Below the pieces are notes generated by a model. It was not told the DNA's origin, did no database searches, and saw only the letters and a program-made list of their open reading frames with translations. The translations under genes were made by a program, and so were the position numbers. Source: Daldinia sp. FL1419 (Eukaryota > Ascomycota > Sordariomycetes > Xylariales > Hypoxylaceae). Taken from it: a stretch of 64,000 nt of DNA. The stretch lies in assembly GCA_025201765.1 (NCBI GenBank), contig MU623353.1, forward strand, positions 310,001-374,000, in the 5' to 3' direction. Positions 35,961 through 48,063 of this stretch are shown in pieces; position 1 is the first letter of the stretch, and each line of letters begins with the position of its first letter.

Positions 35961-36974
35961 ATGGCGTCGTCGCCGGCGGGGATTACCCCTCGCATTGTTA
36001 TCTACTATCAAACTACCCACGATTCTAACGGTAACCATATTTCCATATTACCTTTACTTAAGGAGCCTAACATATCGGTTACACATCTGATTGTGGCTGC
36101 GATTCACATCAACGAAGACCCAAATGGGTTGACACTCAATGATCACCCGCCCTCAGATCCGCGATTCGTTACAATGTGGGCTGAGATGCGCATTGCCCAA
36201 GCTAGCGATGTTAAAGTTCTTGGCATGTTAGGGGGAGCAGCCAAGGGTTCTTATACTCGATTAGACCAGGACCAAGCCACCTTTGAGAAGTACTACGATC
36301 CTCTCTATAACCTTATTCGGGAGAGGAACCTTAACGGCATCGACTTGGATGTTGAAGAGCAGATGTCGCTAGCGGGTATCCTACGCCTCATCGATAGACT
36401 TCGGGCTGATTTTGGCCCCGACTTTATTATCACCCTTGCGCCAGTGGCAGCGGCTCTTCTAGATGTGAGGCATAATCTTAGCGGCTTTGACTACGAGGCC
36501 CTAGAAGTCATGCGCGGTAGGCAAATCGCTTGGTATAATGCTCAATTCTATTGCGGATGGGGCGACGCTAGCACTCCTGTGATGTATGAGCAGTGTATCG
36601 CAAGGGGTTGGCCGGCAGAAAAGGTTGTCGTCGGCCTTGTGACGACACCAGAAAATGGACCCGGTTGGGTACCTTTCGAAGTTTTAGGTCCGACACTGGC
36701 GGTTCTGCGCCGTCAATTTCCTAAATTAGGGGGTGTCATGGGCTGGGAGTATTTCAACGGACTACCAGGTGGCAGAGAGCGACCTTGGGAGTGGGCGCAA
36801 CGCCTAACGAAGCTGTTAGGCGGTCCTCAAAATCAGATCACGGAATCAGCAAGTATAAAACAAACCCGGGACGCAGGAGCTGAGATAGATCCAGACGTTG
36901 GAAGCGGCCCGGATCCAGGAATTCCTCAAAGTTTCGAGTATCACTCTGACGGGCTGGATGAGGACGACAACTAA
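35961..36974 (+). CDS. Glycoside hydrolase family 18 (chitinase-like) protein
   Basis: A single exon of 337 residues that opens directly with the first barrel strand (RIVIYYQTTHDSNG) after ATG at 35961. Family marks: SVTHLIVAAIHI (strand 2), VKVLGMLGGAAKGSY (strand 3, the SxGG position), LNGIDLDVEEQ (residues 124-134), IITLAPVAA, WYNAQFYCGWGD and GGVMGWEYFNG (final strand with its Trp). The catalytic acid is Glu132. The usual DxxDxDxE motif here reads NxxDxDxE, with Asn125 at the first Asp, a position that varies in active members. There is no signal peptide, so it is probably intracellular, unlike secreted chitinases. It may act on chitin oligomers or N-glycans (the ENGase-like branch); which one cannot be decided. 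The C-terminal 50 residues are acidic and disordered. Confidence 0.9.
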   Translation: MASSPAGITPRIVIYYQTTHDSNGNHISILPLLKEPNISVTHLIVAAIHINEDPNGLTLNDHPPSDPRFVTMWAEMRIAQASDVKVLGMLGGAAKGSYTRLDQDQATFEKYYDPLYNLIRERNLNGIDLDVEEQMSLAGILRLIDRLRADFGPDFIITLAPVAAALLDVRHNLSGFDYEALEVMRGRQIAWYNAQFYCGWGDASTPVMYEQCIARGWPAEKVVVGLVTTPENGPGWVPFEVLGPTLAVLRRQFPKLGGVMGWEYFNGLPGGRERPWEWAQRLTKLLGGPQNQITESASIKQTRDAGAEIDPDVGSGPDPGIPQSFEYHSDGLDEDDN

Positions 36975-37441
36975 GCTTGGTATTGATTGTACCGAGTCAC
37001 TGTAGGTGCGTCAGGGTTATACTTCCTATAACGTCTATGCGTTGTCAAAGTCTCCTAACCGTTAGTGACTACCTACATAGACCATTAGAGAGAACAAGAA
37101 TAACACTCCGGCCAAGGTATGGCGTCCTCAAAGCGTAGATTCACTGTGTAGCAAGATTCGTTAGTCCCCCTCCTGATTGGGTACACCGTACAAACAGACG
37201 AAATCTGAAGTTTTTTATTGAATACTGATGTGACACGCCTACCTATTCTAATAATTTTAACGAATCACTCAGCAAACATTCTGTTAAGTAATTGGTATAT
37301 AATCTTCTCATCCCAGGAACTCTCTCCTTTCCTCTCCGCATCGGCCATATTAATTCAACGTTCGGATGAAGACATTCCTCTTCTAATAAAAAGCATTCAG
37401 CACCTCCCAAACCAAACATATTTTAGTACGCCGAGTTGACG
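36975..37441. other. Spacer, no supported gene
   Basis: This lies between the GH18 gene and the small basic protein, both on the + strand. The AT-rich right half is a plausible promoter for the downstream gene. No motif was recognised. Confidence 0.5.
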
Positions 37442-37948
37442 ATGCCGCTTATGCAGAGGGCTGAGAAGCCACCACGAGCCAGAGCTTATACCAGTAAAAG
37501 CAAAGTGCCTACGGAAGTCCCAAAGATTTGTACCTCTTCCAAATCCGAACAATTAAGGAGGCAAAAAAACGTTAATATTGCCGAGAGGGCAGCAGATATA
37601 CGGCAATGGGGGCGGAGTAAAATAAAACTTCGTAGCAGCTCCGAGACGCCCAAGAAATTAGGCAAACACCTCAGCATTTTCCGCAGTCCCGCTTCGTCGC
37701 TAGATGCCAGTACGGAGGCGAGAGAAAATACCAGTCATATCGAGAAAGAACCAGCTACTACAGAAAAGAAGTCTAACTCTGGGAAATCCAACTCCGGAGA
37801 CTGGCGGCCAAAACTATCGGAAAAGGGGAAGGAAATAGCGAGGACTTTCTCGTGGCCTACCCTAAGGGAGAACGTCAGGCCAAAACAGAAAGATCCCCTC
37901 CACCAATGGATGGTTGATCACTCTGGCGGCATGGTTAGATCAACTTAG
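37442..37948 (+). CDS. Small basic hypothetical protein
   Basis: A 168-residue frame from ATG at 37442. It is rich in Lys, Arg, Ser and Glu, has no signal peptide or membrane segment, and is probably disordered (SSSETPKKLGKH, EKKSNSGKSNSGDWRPK). The C-terminus has a more conserved look (FSWPTLRENVRPKQKDPLHQ). No family was recognised. It could be real, because its composition differs from random frames and it has proper start and stop. It lies tail to tail with the NLR-like gene. Confidence 0.5.
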   Translation: MPLMQRAEKPPRARAYTSKSKVPTEVPKICTSSKSEQLRRQKNVNIAERAADIRQWGRSKIKLRSSSETPKKLGKHLSIFRSPASSLDASTEARENTSHIEKEPATTEKKSNSGKSNSGDWRPKLSEKGKEIARTFSWPTLRENVRPKQKDPLHQWMVDHSGGMVRST

Positions 37949-38445
37949 ACCCCGCCGGCCTTTTTACATAAAAACATCTACTCTATCAAATAAAATAACC
38001 GGATATGCCTAAGGGCGTTGCTACAACCGATATTAGGGAATAGGCGGTGATTGGTCAGGAAAGGAGGTAATTATAAATTCCAGGACGACGATAAAGACAC
38101 AAAACCTTGTTATAAGTTGGTATCATTACTTCAACTTCGCGTGCAAATTATTTGCCTTCTTAAATACAGCCTTTTCGTAGCTTTTATTCCAAGGTAGGGG
38201 GTTTGAGATAATATATTTCACCAAAAACCTGCCCTTTTCCTAGAGGACGTATTACACTCAATGCTAACGTATGTCTATTTCACAAATATAGACCTGAATA
38301 TAAGCTAATATGTGTATCTGATTAGTTTCATCAATGTACTATTCAAATTCACGATGCCCTTAATTTTATCACTTCTATTAGTTGTGGAAGTATGTTGCAT
38401 ATTTGGTAAGTTTCGGTAGAGGAATCATGAGGTGTCAGCGTAAGA
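37949..38445. other. Spacer between convergent genes
   Basis: 3' flanks of the small basic protein gene (+) and the NLR-like gene (-). No gene or RNA was recognised. Confidence 0.5.
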
Positions 38446-41400
38446 CTATTGTAGCTTAGCAATACCTTTATTAAACAATCCCAATACTGCCTGTCTGGCA
38501 ATACCCCTTCTACTTGTAGTCCCTTCGCCGTACCCATGATTATTCTGAAGTTTCTCTTGTAGCTCTTTCATCTTATGAGCTACTTCTAACGCCGTGGCTC
38601 TTTTTCTCGGATCTGTCGCCAGCATTTTGCTTTCAATATACTCGGTAAACTCAGAGACGTAAGGAGTCTTGTTCTCATGTTGCTGGATAACTCGTATTGG
38701 GTTTGGGGAATTATAATTAGAGATATTCATTATATCTTCGTCCTGATACAATTCTGTTGTGATCGGGAGCCAATTTGAGGGATCTATATGCCATCGTAGT
38801 ATTTCAATAAAGATGCAGGCGAGCCCCCAAATATCAGCTTTTCTCCCAATTCTGTATTGTCGTCCCCTAGTCCTCCATTCTAGTTCCGGAGCCATGTAGT
38901 TAGCTGCATTAAAACGATAGCTGAAAGGAAAGTTAGATAGCACCAGGATATCTTCATCGTGTGGAGGGTTAATTTCAGATCCAATAAACCATAATATGTT
39001 GCAAGGCGTAATGTGCCCATGCTGTAGAAAGGTTGGCCGTGTATCGAATCTCCGCTTGGATCTATGCCACCCCCCAACTTCTTTCTGATGGAGAATCGCA
39101 AGGGAATCGGATATTCCCCAGCATTGCGATGCTACCCACGCTGCATTACGACTATAACCCGAGCTGGTTTCAAACAGCTCGTATAGGCATCCGGACGGCC
39201 AAGGGAAAAAATGGTAATAGGTCATCGGAGTCTCGACGGTGAAAAGCAGCGGTAGAATATTGGTATTCCGTTCCCTTTGTGTATCAAGGAATTTCCATGT
39301 ATGTGTCTCGCATAAGAATGTCTTCCAGTATCCTGTCTGGTGCATTATATACCAGCCGTATTTTCCCTGTAACTAAAAACTTCTGAATTAGTTACACATC
39401 CTTTTGGAGTTGATAATCTTACCGGAAAGTCCTTTGATTCACAAGATGCAGTTTCTAGTTTGACCTTGGAAATACTTCGGTGATATAACGGACAATCTTG
39501 TACATCAGTTATGGGCAAAATGGCGTCCTTGTTATTAAGTTTATAGTGATGGATTTCTCCTCTTGGGCGCGCGAAAAATGGCACAAGGAAAGCCCATTGT
39601 TGCTGATAAAAACTCAGAATGTCGATATTAGACCACCCACTAGGATGGACAGCAATTCTTTCCCCCCTAATCAAGACGATGAGTGATGATTTCCAGGAAA
39701 CGAGCGGGAGGCACTCATCATTGATGTTTTGCCATAGGAAGTATTTTATGGCTTGGGGTTTCTCAATCATCAATAGGATCCCAAGAATAAGACGGAACGA
39801 GTTGTAAACCTTCTCCGTATCGTTGGCGGTATGCCCAATCATTTGAAGTATCTTTTCAACAATATGTAGAGTCAATATACGATGGAGCCAGTACTGTGGA
39901 ATGAATGGGTCTCCCGAAACAGTATATGAACCAAATAGACGCATGCGCTCTCGTACAATACCGAAATATTGATCGGGGTTGTCACTGGAAGAATCGCTGC
40001 AAAGACGAACAATGCTATCTGGATTCTCGAAGCCAGCGTCGTTACGTTTAGTTTCCCCGAGCAAGCTGCGGCCATAATCAAGACAGTAATTCAAAGTTAG
40101 TTTTTCCTCGAGCGTTTCTGATGGCGTTGTTAATCCACCATCTAATAATCCAGCGATGTCCGAGAGAGGGGTCACCCAAGACGTTAAATTCCATTCTTCC
40201 GCCCAGTTTATCAAACTAGTACCATCAGGTATGTTTTCAGTAAGAAGTACCCAGCGGCGCCACATCCTCTTATCGCGAAGACGGTGGATAATTTCACTTG
40301 CGTCTGCTCCCTCTTCCTCTGCAGACTGTGCGTGCGTGGCAAACGTTGCCGAGATATATGATAAAAATACTGGGTCGACAGGAAGTTCCGTATCTCGATG
40401 AAAATTTGTTGATATTCTTGAGTCTATGTCGCTAGGAATATCGCTCGGAGGTGGACTTTGCCATTTTAAAGAAGGTTCTAATTCCAAAAGCGAGAGGCGG
40501 CGTTCTTGCATCTCCTTCGCAGTTGGGTGCTCCTCCGTTGGCGATTTTTGGGAATTAGGAGCAGATAAGGCACTCCATATTAGTTTGGTACGCCTCAATT
40601 TTGGACGACTATCTCTGGAGAAGGATGTATTCATTGTATTAATGGAACTTGATGACAGCCGACGGCGCCGATGGAAGCGCATAGTCCCAGCGGAACTGAA
40701 GCTGCTGACACTAGTCCCCCTCGAATGGCCCCTACCACGCGAGCTCTCTGATGATCCGTCGCAAGATTCGGCAAATGGCTTGACTTTGAGGCGGGCCCGT
40801 TCGAGATCATCCAACTCTTTAATCTTAATATAGTCAAGACAAGTGTTCATTATGCTAATATAACCCTTGCCAATAGCATTAAATCCCAGTTCTGGGCCGA
40901 GAATCAGAAATCCGCCCTCATGAACGAAAAATTCTCGTACTGACACATGTATGACGCCTACAATACGCGTATCTCCAGTCTCAAGGTCCAGGGATCCGGC
41001 GCCGCCAATGATGGAATCGTCGTCGACATTGGTGCCTTCGAGAGATGCCGGACGTCTCCCACCCACGACTTCGAAAAGACCTTTGGAGATATACCGAATT
41101 TGTTTCTCTAATTGGTCATCCGTTTTTGCGTACAGCTCTGACTGCATAGCCTCCTTGAAAGACTTGGGTTTATTGTGTCCTATGAAGGGAAAGATGTGGC
41201 GCCACTCTTTCAAGCGAAGCTCGCCAGCAAGTATAGCCCATTGAAAGAAGCGCAGTGAAGTTTCTCGATCTTCGTCTTTAATACGACCCAAAATATTCCT
41301 AAATAGATCTTGGAGGCCGCGAGGCACCTCGGGTAATCGTTGAGTTTCCAAATATTCTATAGTCCTCCCCCTGTCTAATTCCGCCAAGAGTAAATCCACG

Positions 41401-43497
41401 ACTAGAACAACCCAAAGGAAAACGCCAGAAGACATTTCTATGATCTTGTTCCTTAGACGCTGAATATCCTGATAGCTACTCGCGTCATTTGTTACCAGCA
41501 TTTTGTCGAGATAATGTGAGATATCGGATCCGTTATTCTCATCAACTATAATTGAGGGACAATTGTCGAGGTTGACAACTGCGACATGCGCACTTGACAG
41601 GCAAACATCCAGTTTCCTATTTCCATGATTCGCATGCTTCGTCAATTCCCGGAAGAAGAAAGCCAACTCTCTCACTCTGCTTTCATCGCACTCATCCATG
41701 GCATCGATAAATATTATAGTGTGTAATGCAGAGGACTCTTCGAATAACGAACTGAAATGATTTCGGAGCTCCTCTTCAGACCATGGTACCACGTTGCCAT
41801 CACCGTGACCAAGACAGGATAGTTTGTATTTACGGGCTTCTACTACCTTCCGCAAACTATACTTATGATGCGGTAATAGCTGATGCAACAAGGAACGATA
41901 AAGCCCTTCGGGATTACGGAGCAACCCGTTCTGTTCGGAGGTAGACTTCGTACTGAAAAAGAAGGCGGCAGTACAGTACCCGCCTGACCTTTGTAATCGC
42001 GAGGCATGGTGGTAAGCCTTCAACATCAAAGTCGATTTTCCTGATCCAGGCTTGCCACTTATCCAAAGAAGCCCATTATGCGTCTGTATATCTCTATGGT
42101 GGAACCAATCCTGGAACGTTTTGTGTTGGAATAACCAGCTGCGAGTATCCACACTCGATCCTCTACTGGAGTGACGCCACCGATCCATTCCAGGAAAAGA
42201 CAGGGAATTAAGACATTCTTCACGTAAGATGTAGTTAGCACTTTGAGTCTTGAGTCCATATTGGGACTGTGCAAGTGTGGATTGTATAAGGGCCTACCTA
42301 TCTCGTCGTGTTGTAACTTATTTTCTCCGAAGCTCTCGGCCTTGTTACCTGATTCAGGGGTAAAGATTAGTATAGTAAGTCTAAGTTGCGTACTTCATAT
42401 TAGGTACTTACATACCTAGCTCATCTGACTTAGCAAGAGCCTCTGCGCACTGCGCAACGATTTTCCCATTAATTACCCCTTGTAAGTAGTTCTCGGTCAA
42501 AGCCTTCATTTTCGCTGTTTCTTTATATTCGTCTATTTTTAAATCTTCCATCCCTTGAGGGACATTGAACCGAAAATAACGATTTGAGTTTTGTAGTAGT
42601 TCTCCCTCGTCCGTTCGTAAGAATCGTTCGGCTATGTCTTGAGAATCTGTCATCATTCTTATTGACGCCTTTAAAAGCCTGCTAAGGCCGGGGGATATCC
42701 CTTTTATCTTATGAAGACCAGTTCCAATGCTGATTAGGCAACCAAGGTCTCTAGTCTTTAAGTCTCTCTCACGATGCCACTCGCTCAATGCTTCCTCCAC
42801 AGGGTTATTCCTTCTAAGTCCGCCATCGTAGAATTCGCCTCCATTCCGAAGCTTGACATGCTTGAAGAAGACTGGTGCGGCTGCTGTCGCACTTGCAGCT
42901 TCCCAAATAGTGCAATCGTAATTGGTTATCGTAGGATGGACACTCCTATAGTTCCTCAACGCATCTACGTTAGATGTGAACCTTGAGGTGACACAGACTT
43001 TACTGTACATTGGATTAGTTATATCGGCTTTGAGATAATCGAATGAACACGCTGTTGCTAGGTACTCACACCCTGCAGGATATAGTGCTATCAAGAACAA
43101 TGAAATTCTCATCTCGAGGAATGTTCCGTGTATCTAATAGGTCTTTAACACATTCTTGGAGAATACGAATATCGTAGAAGGGTGCTCCGAATATAGCACT
43201 TGCAAATTTGCCAAAGAAGGGTCGCTTGCCAAATACCTTCCGGCCAACGACCTCATATTGTTCAATTGCTTCTTCTATACTCATCTCTAGACGACCAAGC
43301 ATGATAGCAATTAGACCCCCAGTCGATGTTCCGACTATGAGATCAAATACCTGGCATGGCTTGAGAGGTGGTTCGTGTGGTTTTATATCTTGGAGTGTTC
43401 TGAATATTCGCTGGAGAATTATTAAACTGGTATAGCCTTTGACTCCTCCCCCATCTAAGCTTAAGATGCGAAGAGATTTCGGTTCGCCAGAAGCCAT
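38446..43497 (-). CDS. Patatin-NACHT-pseudokinase NLR-like (STAND) protein
   Basis: Proposed exons 43070-43497, 42412-43002, 39423-42240 and 38446-39366 give 1585 residues. Patatin phospholipase is at 8-335: oxyanion loop DGGGVKG, nucleophile GTSTG (Ser58), and partner Asp202 in YDGGLRRNNP. The joining block CLNSLSFPGMD follows, then NACHT: P-loop GKPGSGKST (402-410) and Walker B IIFIDAMDECDE (near 516-525). Next comes a long region with a Ser-rich disordered insert. From about 1320 there is a kinase-like C-terminus with HGHITPCNIL where HGD..P.NIL is expected, SNFP instead of DFG, and YMAPELE and KADIWGLACIF kept; it lacks the N-lobe ATP loop, so it is a pseudokinase. The last intron (39367-39422) joins cleanly (FP to GKYGW), proving NACHT and pseudokinase are one gene. 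The patatin-NACHT join uses donor GTAAGT at 42411 and a weak AAG acceptor; if wrong, patatin is a separate 340-residue gene ending at 42408. By family, an intracellular sensor of non-self or immune-type cell death. Confidence 0.75.
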
Positions 43498-44702
43498 TGC
43501 CACTGAAATAGATGAATTCCGGGTGCATTATCAGCCGTGATAGTACTACCCGTTATGTGAGGCTTAATACGTTGGCGATAATTCGAGCATTTTAAATTAA
43601 TGGATATGAGGTAGGTACCTAACTAATAATCTTATAGTACCATAGACAATCGCCTCATTGTGCGTCTTACTCTTAGCGTAGAGCATCCCACATACAACAT
43701 ACACCATACCCTATAGCCCACCCCACTCCCCCCGAAGAGTATACGAATGATATGTAATACTATTGGGACTATTATATGCACAGCTCGCAGAACCATGGAA
43801 CATGTCCCACATTTTGGGGGCCAATATACCTTCTTACCAGAAAATACACCCCAACTTAAATTAGGACAAGACTATCTGATGTATTAAATGATGATCTGGT
43901 TGGTTGGGAGAACGAGGCTTTGAACGTGTAATCTGCTTGGAAGCAGAATTTTCTTGAGCTATTCGAAAAAGTCGACTAGGTGGCTTGATAGAACCTAAAA
44001 AACTCCCAATTATCATCTGCCACGAAGTTTTACTTGATTCAGCCTTCGGACTCGACAAGTAGAAGGTAATATTCAGGGTCGTATTGGCAAAGGGTCTCAA
44101 CCCCACCACCCATCAGGGATGCTTTACGTTTAGGGGCTTTCAGCTTAGAGGATTGTGCGTATGTGGACGTATTGTAGCGCTCTTCGTGGGGCTTTCTATG
44201 TAATATGCCTGCAGGCTATGTCTCTTATCGTTGTCTTTTCATTCCTCCATTTCGACGAGATTCGTACTATTCAGGGATAATTTAGCAATACCTTTCTGGC
44301 ACTTTGGGTACCCCGCCTTTCCTTTGAAGCATTATAAATTTACAATTTCATAGAAATTTTACCTTGGTGAAAACTCACTCTTTACACCTAGGTGTCTAAC
44401 ACTTATCTCGGCTAGAAGGGACAGAGAGAGAGAGAGAGAGAGAAATCGGGTTACGTTATTTTTCTATATCTTTGTAACTCCAGGGAATTTGTTAAACCAC
44501 TTGGGACTCTCTTGGAAGTACATAAATGATGTATCTGGCTATACGCCGAAATAGAACCAAAGGTATAAAAACAGCTTCGTTATCTTGTTAAAGGAGTCCT
44601 GGCATCTTCGCCTAGATACCTACCTATTTGCCACCAATAATAATGGAGATAACAAGCACGCTAGGATATAACAAGAGGGCACCCCTGCGGGGCACCACAA
44701 TA
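43498..44702. other. Upstream region of the NLR-like gene, no supported gene
   Basis: An AG dinucleotide repeat of about nine units lies near 44424-44442. A minus-strand open frame at 43861-44109 has no family resemblance. TAGGTACCTA-type motifs occur near 43610-43620. It should contain the NLR promoter. Confidence 0.5.
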
Positions 44703-44714
44703 GCCCGACTTTAG
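44703..44714 (+). repeat. Left 12-bp terminal inverted repeat of AT-rich island
   Basis: GCCCGACTTTAG at the point where base composition drops. Its exact reverse complement lies at 48052-48063. No clear target-site duplication flanks the pair. Confidence 0.5.
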
Positions 44715-47700
44715 AATTTAATACCTAATAATAAATACAATCTTTGAACAAAAAAAACCACACATTTTAAATTTATATATATATATATTTAATTTTAATA
44801 ATTTATTTTAATATTGTGATATTGAACCAATGTAGAGCGATTAAGTCATAGATATTACCTTATAGAGACCCTATCTCCTCCTTAGAGCTAGACCCTCTAA
44901 GGCTCTATAACTTTTTTGGATATAAATAGGCCCTCAAGAACACAAATTCTTCAAATTTTAGCTAATTAGCAGAAACTCATCAGGTTTTATAATTCAATTT
45001 CTCTATAAAATCTTCGTACAAAAATATACAATTTCAATTTCCTCTTTAAAAATATCTTCTTAAAATACATTACCATTAGTAAGCAGTTATTTATATCTAT
45101 TCCTCTATCCAATCAGCCTATTCCCTTTTTCAAAATATAAATACCTTATATCCTTTAACTTATACAGTCTCTAGCTTGCTATGGGTTAGTTGAAGTATAG
45201 GGCATATCCTACAAAAACTATCAGAGTTTTTATTCAATATATATATTTATATAAGGTTTTATAATAAAATTAAGGATTTTATACTTAAGAACTTAAGCTG
45301 ATCAAATAAGAAACATAACTCTTGAAAGCTTATTTATATCTAAAAGAACTGTAGAAACCTAAACCCTATTAACTTCCATAAAACTAACCCTTTTAAGGTT
45401 TCTAAAAACTTTTTAAAATATAAATAAACCTTTAAAAATTTTCTTCTTATCTAATCAATTAAAGCTCAATATAATTTTTTAAAAATTATTTTTATAAAAT
45501 TTCATATTAAACCAATATAAAACAATTAAATCATAAATACTATCTTATAAAAACCCTATCTCCTCCTTAGAACTAGACCCTCCAAGGCTCCAAAGCTCTT
45601 TTAAATATAAATAAACCCTCAAAAATTATCTTTTTTATCTAATTAACTCAGGCTTTTTAAGTTCTTCAGGTTCTATATAATCAATTTCTTTATAAAATTT
45701 TATATAAATATATACACTCTTTGTCCTTTTATAAAATATAACTTTATCATATATACTATTATTGGTAAGCAATTACTTTTAATACTTATTCTACCTAATT
45801 ACTTTAATATATTTTTTAAGATATAGATACCTTATATCCTCCAACTTATAAAACCTCTAATTTATTATAGATTAATTAAAATGTAAGACATATCTTATAA
45901 AAACTATTAAAACTTATATTTAATATATAAGCCTTAAAAAATTAACTTTTATTTAATCAAATCAATTTCTTAAATATCAATTTATTTAACTTTTCTAATA
46001 ATTTTTTACAACCTTCTTATCTTTTATTAAATATATTATTTATTTTATTTTTTAAACACTAATTACCATTATTAACAATTATTTTTATTAACTTTTTATT
46101 AATTACCTTAATACTTTCTTTAAAATATACCTAATTTATTATAGGGTAATTGAAATACAAGGCATAATATATCTTCCAAAAACTATTAGAGCTAATATTA
46201 ACCCTAAATTAAAACCTTTATTTAATATATAAACCTTTAAATATTAATTTTTATCTAATTAGGTCAAATTTTTTAAAATTATTAATTTATTTTATAACTT
46301 TTTATAATAATTTATGATTTCTCTCTCTTATTAAATATATCATTTATTTATTATCACTTGAATATTAATTACCATTATTAATAATTACTTTTATTAACAT
46401 TTTATTTAATTATTTTAATATTTTCTTTATAATATAATTATTTTATATTTAATTATTTAAATTCCTATTTAATACTATTAACCCTAAATTAAAATCCTTA
46501 TTTAATATATAGGTTTTTAAGAGCTAATTCTTATTTAATCAGGTCAAGCTCTTCAGAATCATCAATTTATCTCATAACTTCTTACAATAGTTTATGATTT
46601 CTCTTTCTTGTTGAATATATCATCTATTCTATTTCTTAAGCGCCAGCAATCACCCCTATCTATTAGCATTTTATTTGATCACTCTAATACCTAGGTACCC
46701 TCTTCAGGATATAGTTAATCATGGGGTAGCTGAAGTGCAGAGCATATCCTGCAGGAGCTAATATTAACCCTAAATTAAAGCTCTTATTTAATATATAGGC
46801 CTTCAAGAGTTAATTCCTATTTGATTAGATTAAGCTTTTTAAATATCACCTTTTATATAATTTTTTACAATAATTTATGACCTTATTTCCAGCTAAATAT
46901 TTCATCCATTCTATCTCTTAAGCACCAACAATTACTTTTATTACTTAGCCTTTTATATGATCACTTAAATACCTTCCTCAAGATATAACCACCTTATATT
47001 TAAGTAATTATTAAAGCTCTTGTTTGATTACCTAAAGCTCCTATTCAATATATAAGCCTCAAAAATTAATTCCTATCTAATCAAATTAATTTCTTTAACC
47101 CCCACCTTTTATATAACTTCTTACAATAATTTATAATTTCTCTCTTTTGTTAAATATATGTTTATTTTATCTATTAAGCAACAGCTACCATTGCCAACAA
47201 TCACCTCTATTAGTCTTTCTCTTTGATTACTTTAATACCTTCTTCAAGATATAATTAATTATAGGGTAATTAAAATGCAGGGCAAGATATATCCTGCAAG
47301 AGCTATTAAAGCTCTTATTTAATATATAAACCCTTAGTATTAATTCTTATTTAATTAGGTTAAATTCTTTAAGTATCATTTTTTATATAATCTCCTACAA
47401 TAATTTATAACCCTCTTATCTTTAATTAAATATATTATTTTAAGCATTAATTATTATTATTAACAAATAATTCTATTAACCTTTTATTTAATCACTTTAA
47501 TACTTACCTTTTTTAAGATATAATTACCTTACATTTAACTATTAAAGTTTTTATTCAATTAAAACTCTTATTTAATAATATTAATCCTAAATTAAAACTC
47601 CTATCCAATATATAAACCCCTAAATATTAATTCTTATTTAATTAGGTTAAATTCTTAAACATCATCAATTTATTCAACTTTTCTTATAACTTATTACAAT

Positions 47701-48051
47701 AATTTATAATTTTTTCTCTAATTAAATATATCATCCATTCTATTTCTTAAATATTAATAATTATTTCTATTAATTAACCTTTTATTTAATCACTTTAATA
47801 CCTACTTTCTTTAAAATATAATAACTTTATATTTAATTATTATAACTCCTATTCAATTAAAGCTCCTATTTAATACCCTAATTAAACAATTTCCAAAAAA
47901 TATATATTTTCTCAAAATTCTTGAAGTGGGGACTCCCTTAGGTTAACCACCAACCCACTAAATATCTAAATACACCCAATAAAAATGCTCTATTGCGTGC
48001 ACGGACAACCTTCCTCTTTGAGAATCGATTAAGGCCAGCACAATATCCCTC

Positions 48052-48063
48052 CTAAAGTCGGGC
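48052..48063 (-). repeat. Right 12-bp terminal inverted repeat of AT-rich island
   Basis: CTAAAGTCGGGC, the exact reverse complement of the left copy 3.3 kb away. It lies about 120 bp outside the AT-rich part, so the island's right end includes some normal-composition DNA. Confidence 0.5.

Larger units (their letters stand above)
44703..48063. repeat. AT-rich island of degenerate 270-300 bp tandem repeats
   Basis: Related blocks recur in the same orientation about every 270-300 bp, for example TATATA(G/A)(G/A)CCT..AAGAGTTAATTCCTATTTAATCA. Copies start near 45925, 46225, 46515, 46790, 47050, 47330 and 47600. Each is followed by a CTTACAATAATTTATGA-like block and by AATATATCATCTATTCTATTTCTTAAG. 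A second, larger repeat (CCCTATCTCCTCCTTAGA(G/A)CTAGACCCTC) occurs near 44868 and 45557, about 690 bp apart. Copies differ mainly by C/T and G/A changes, as after RIP. No coding frame is visible. The island could be a satellite array or the body of a non-autonomous element. Confidence 0.75.

Noticed and set aside
42189..43497. Patatin as an independent 340-residue gene ending at 42408.
   Set aside because: Not excluded, but less likely because the conserved pre-NACHT block has no start codon of its own; kept as the alternative model.
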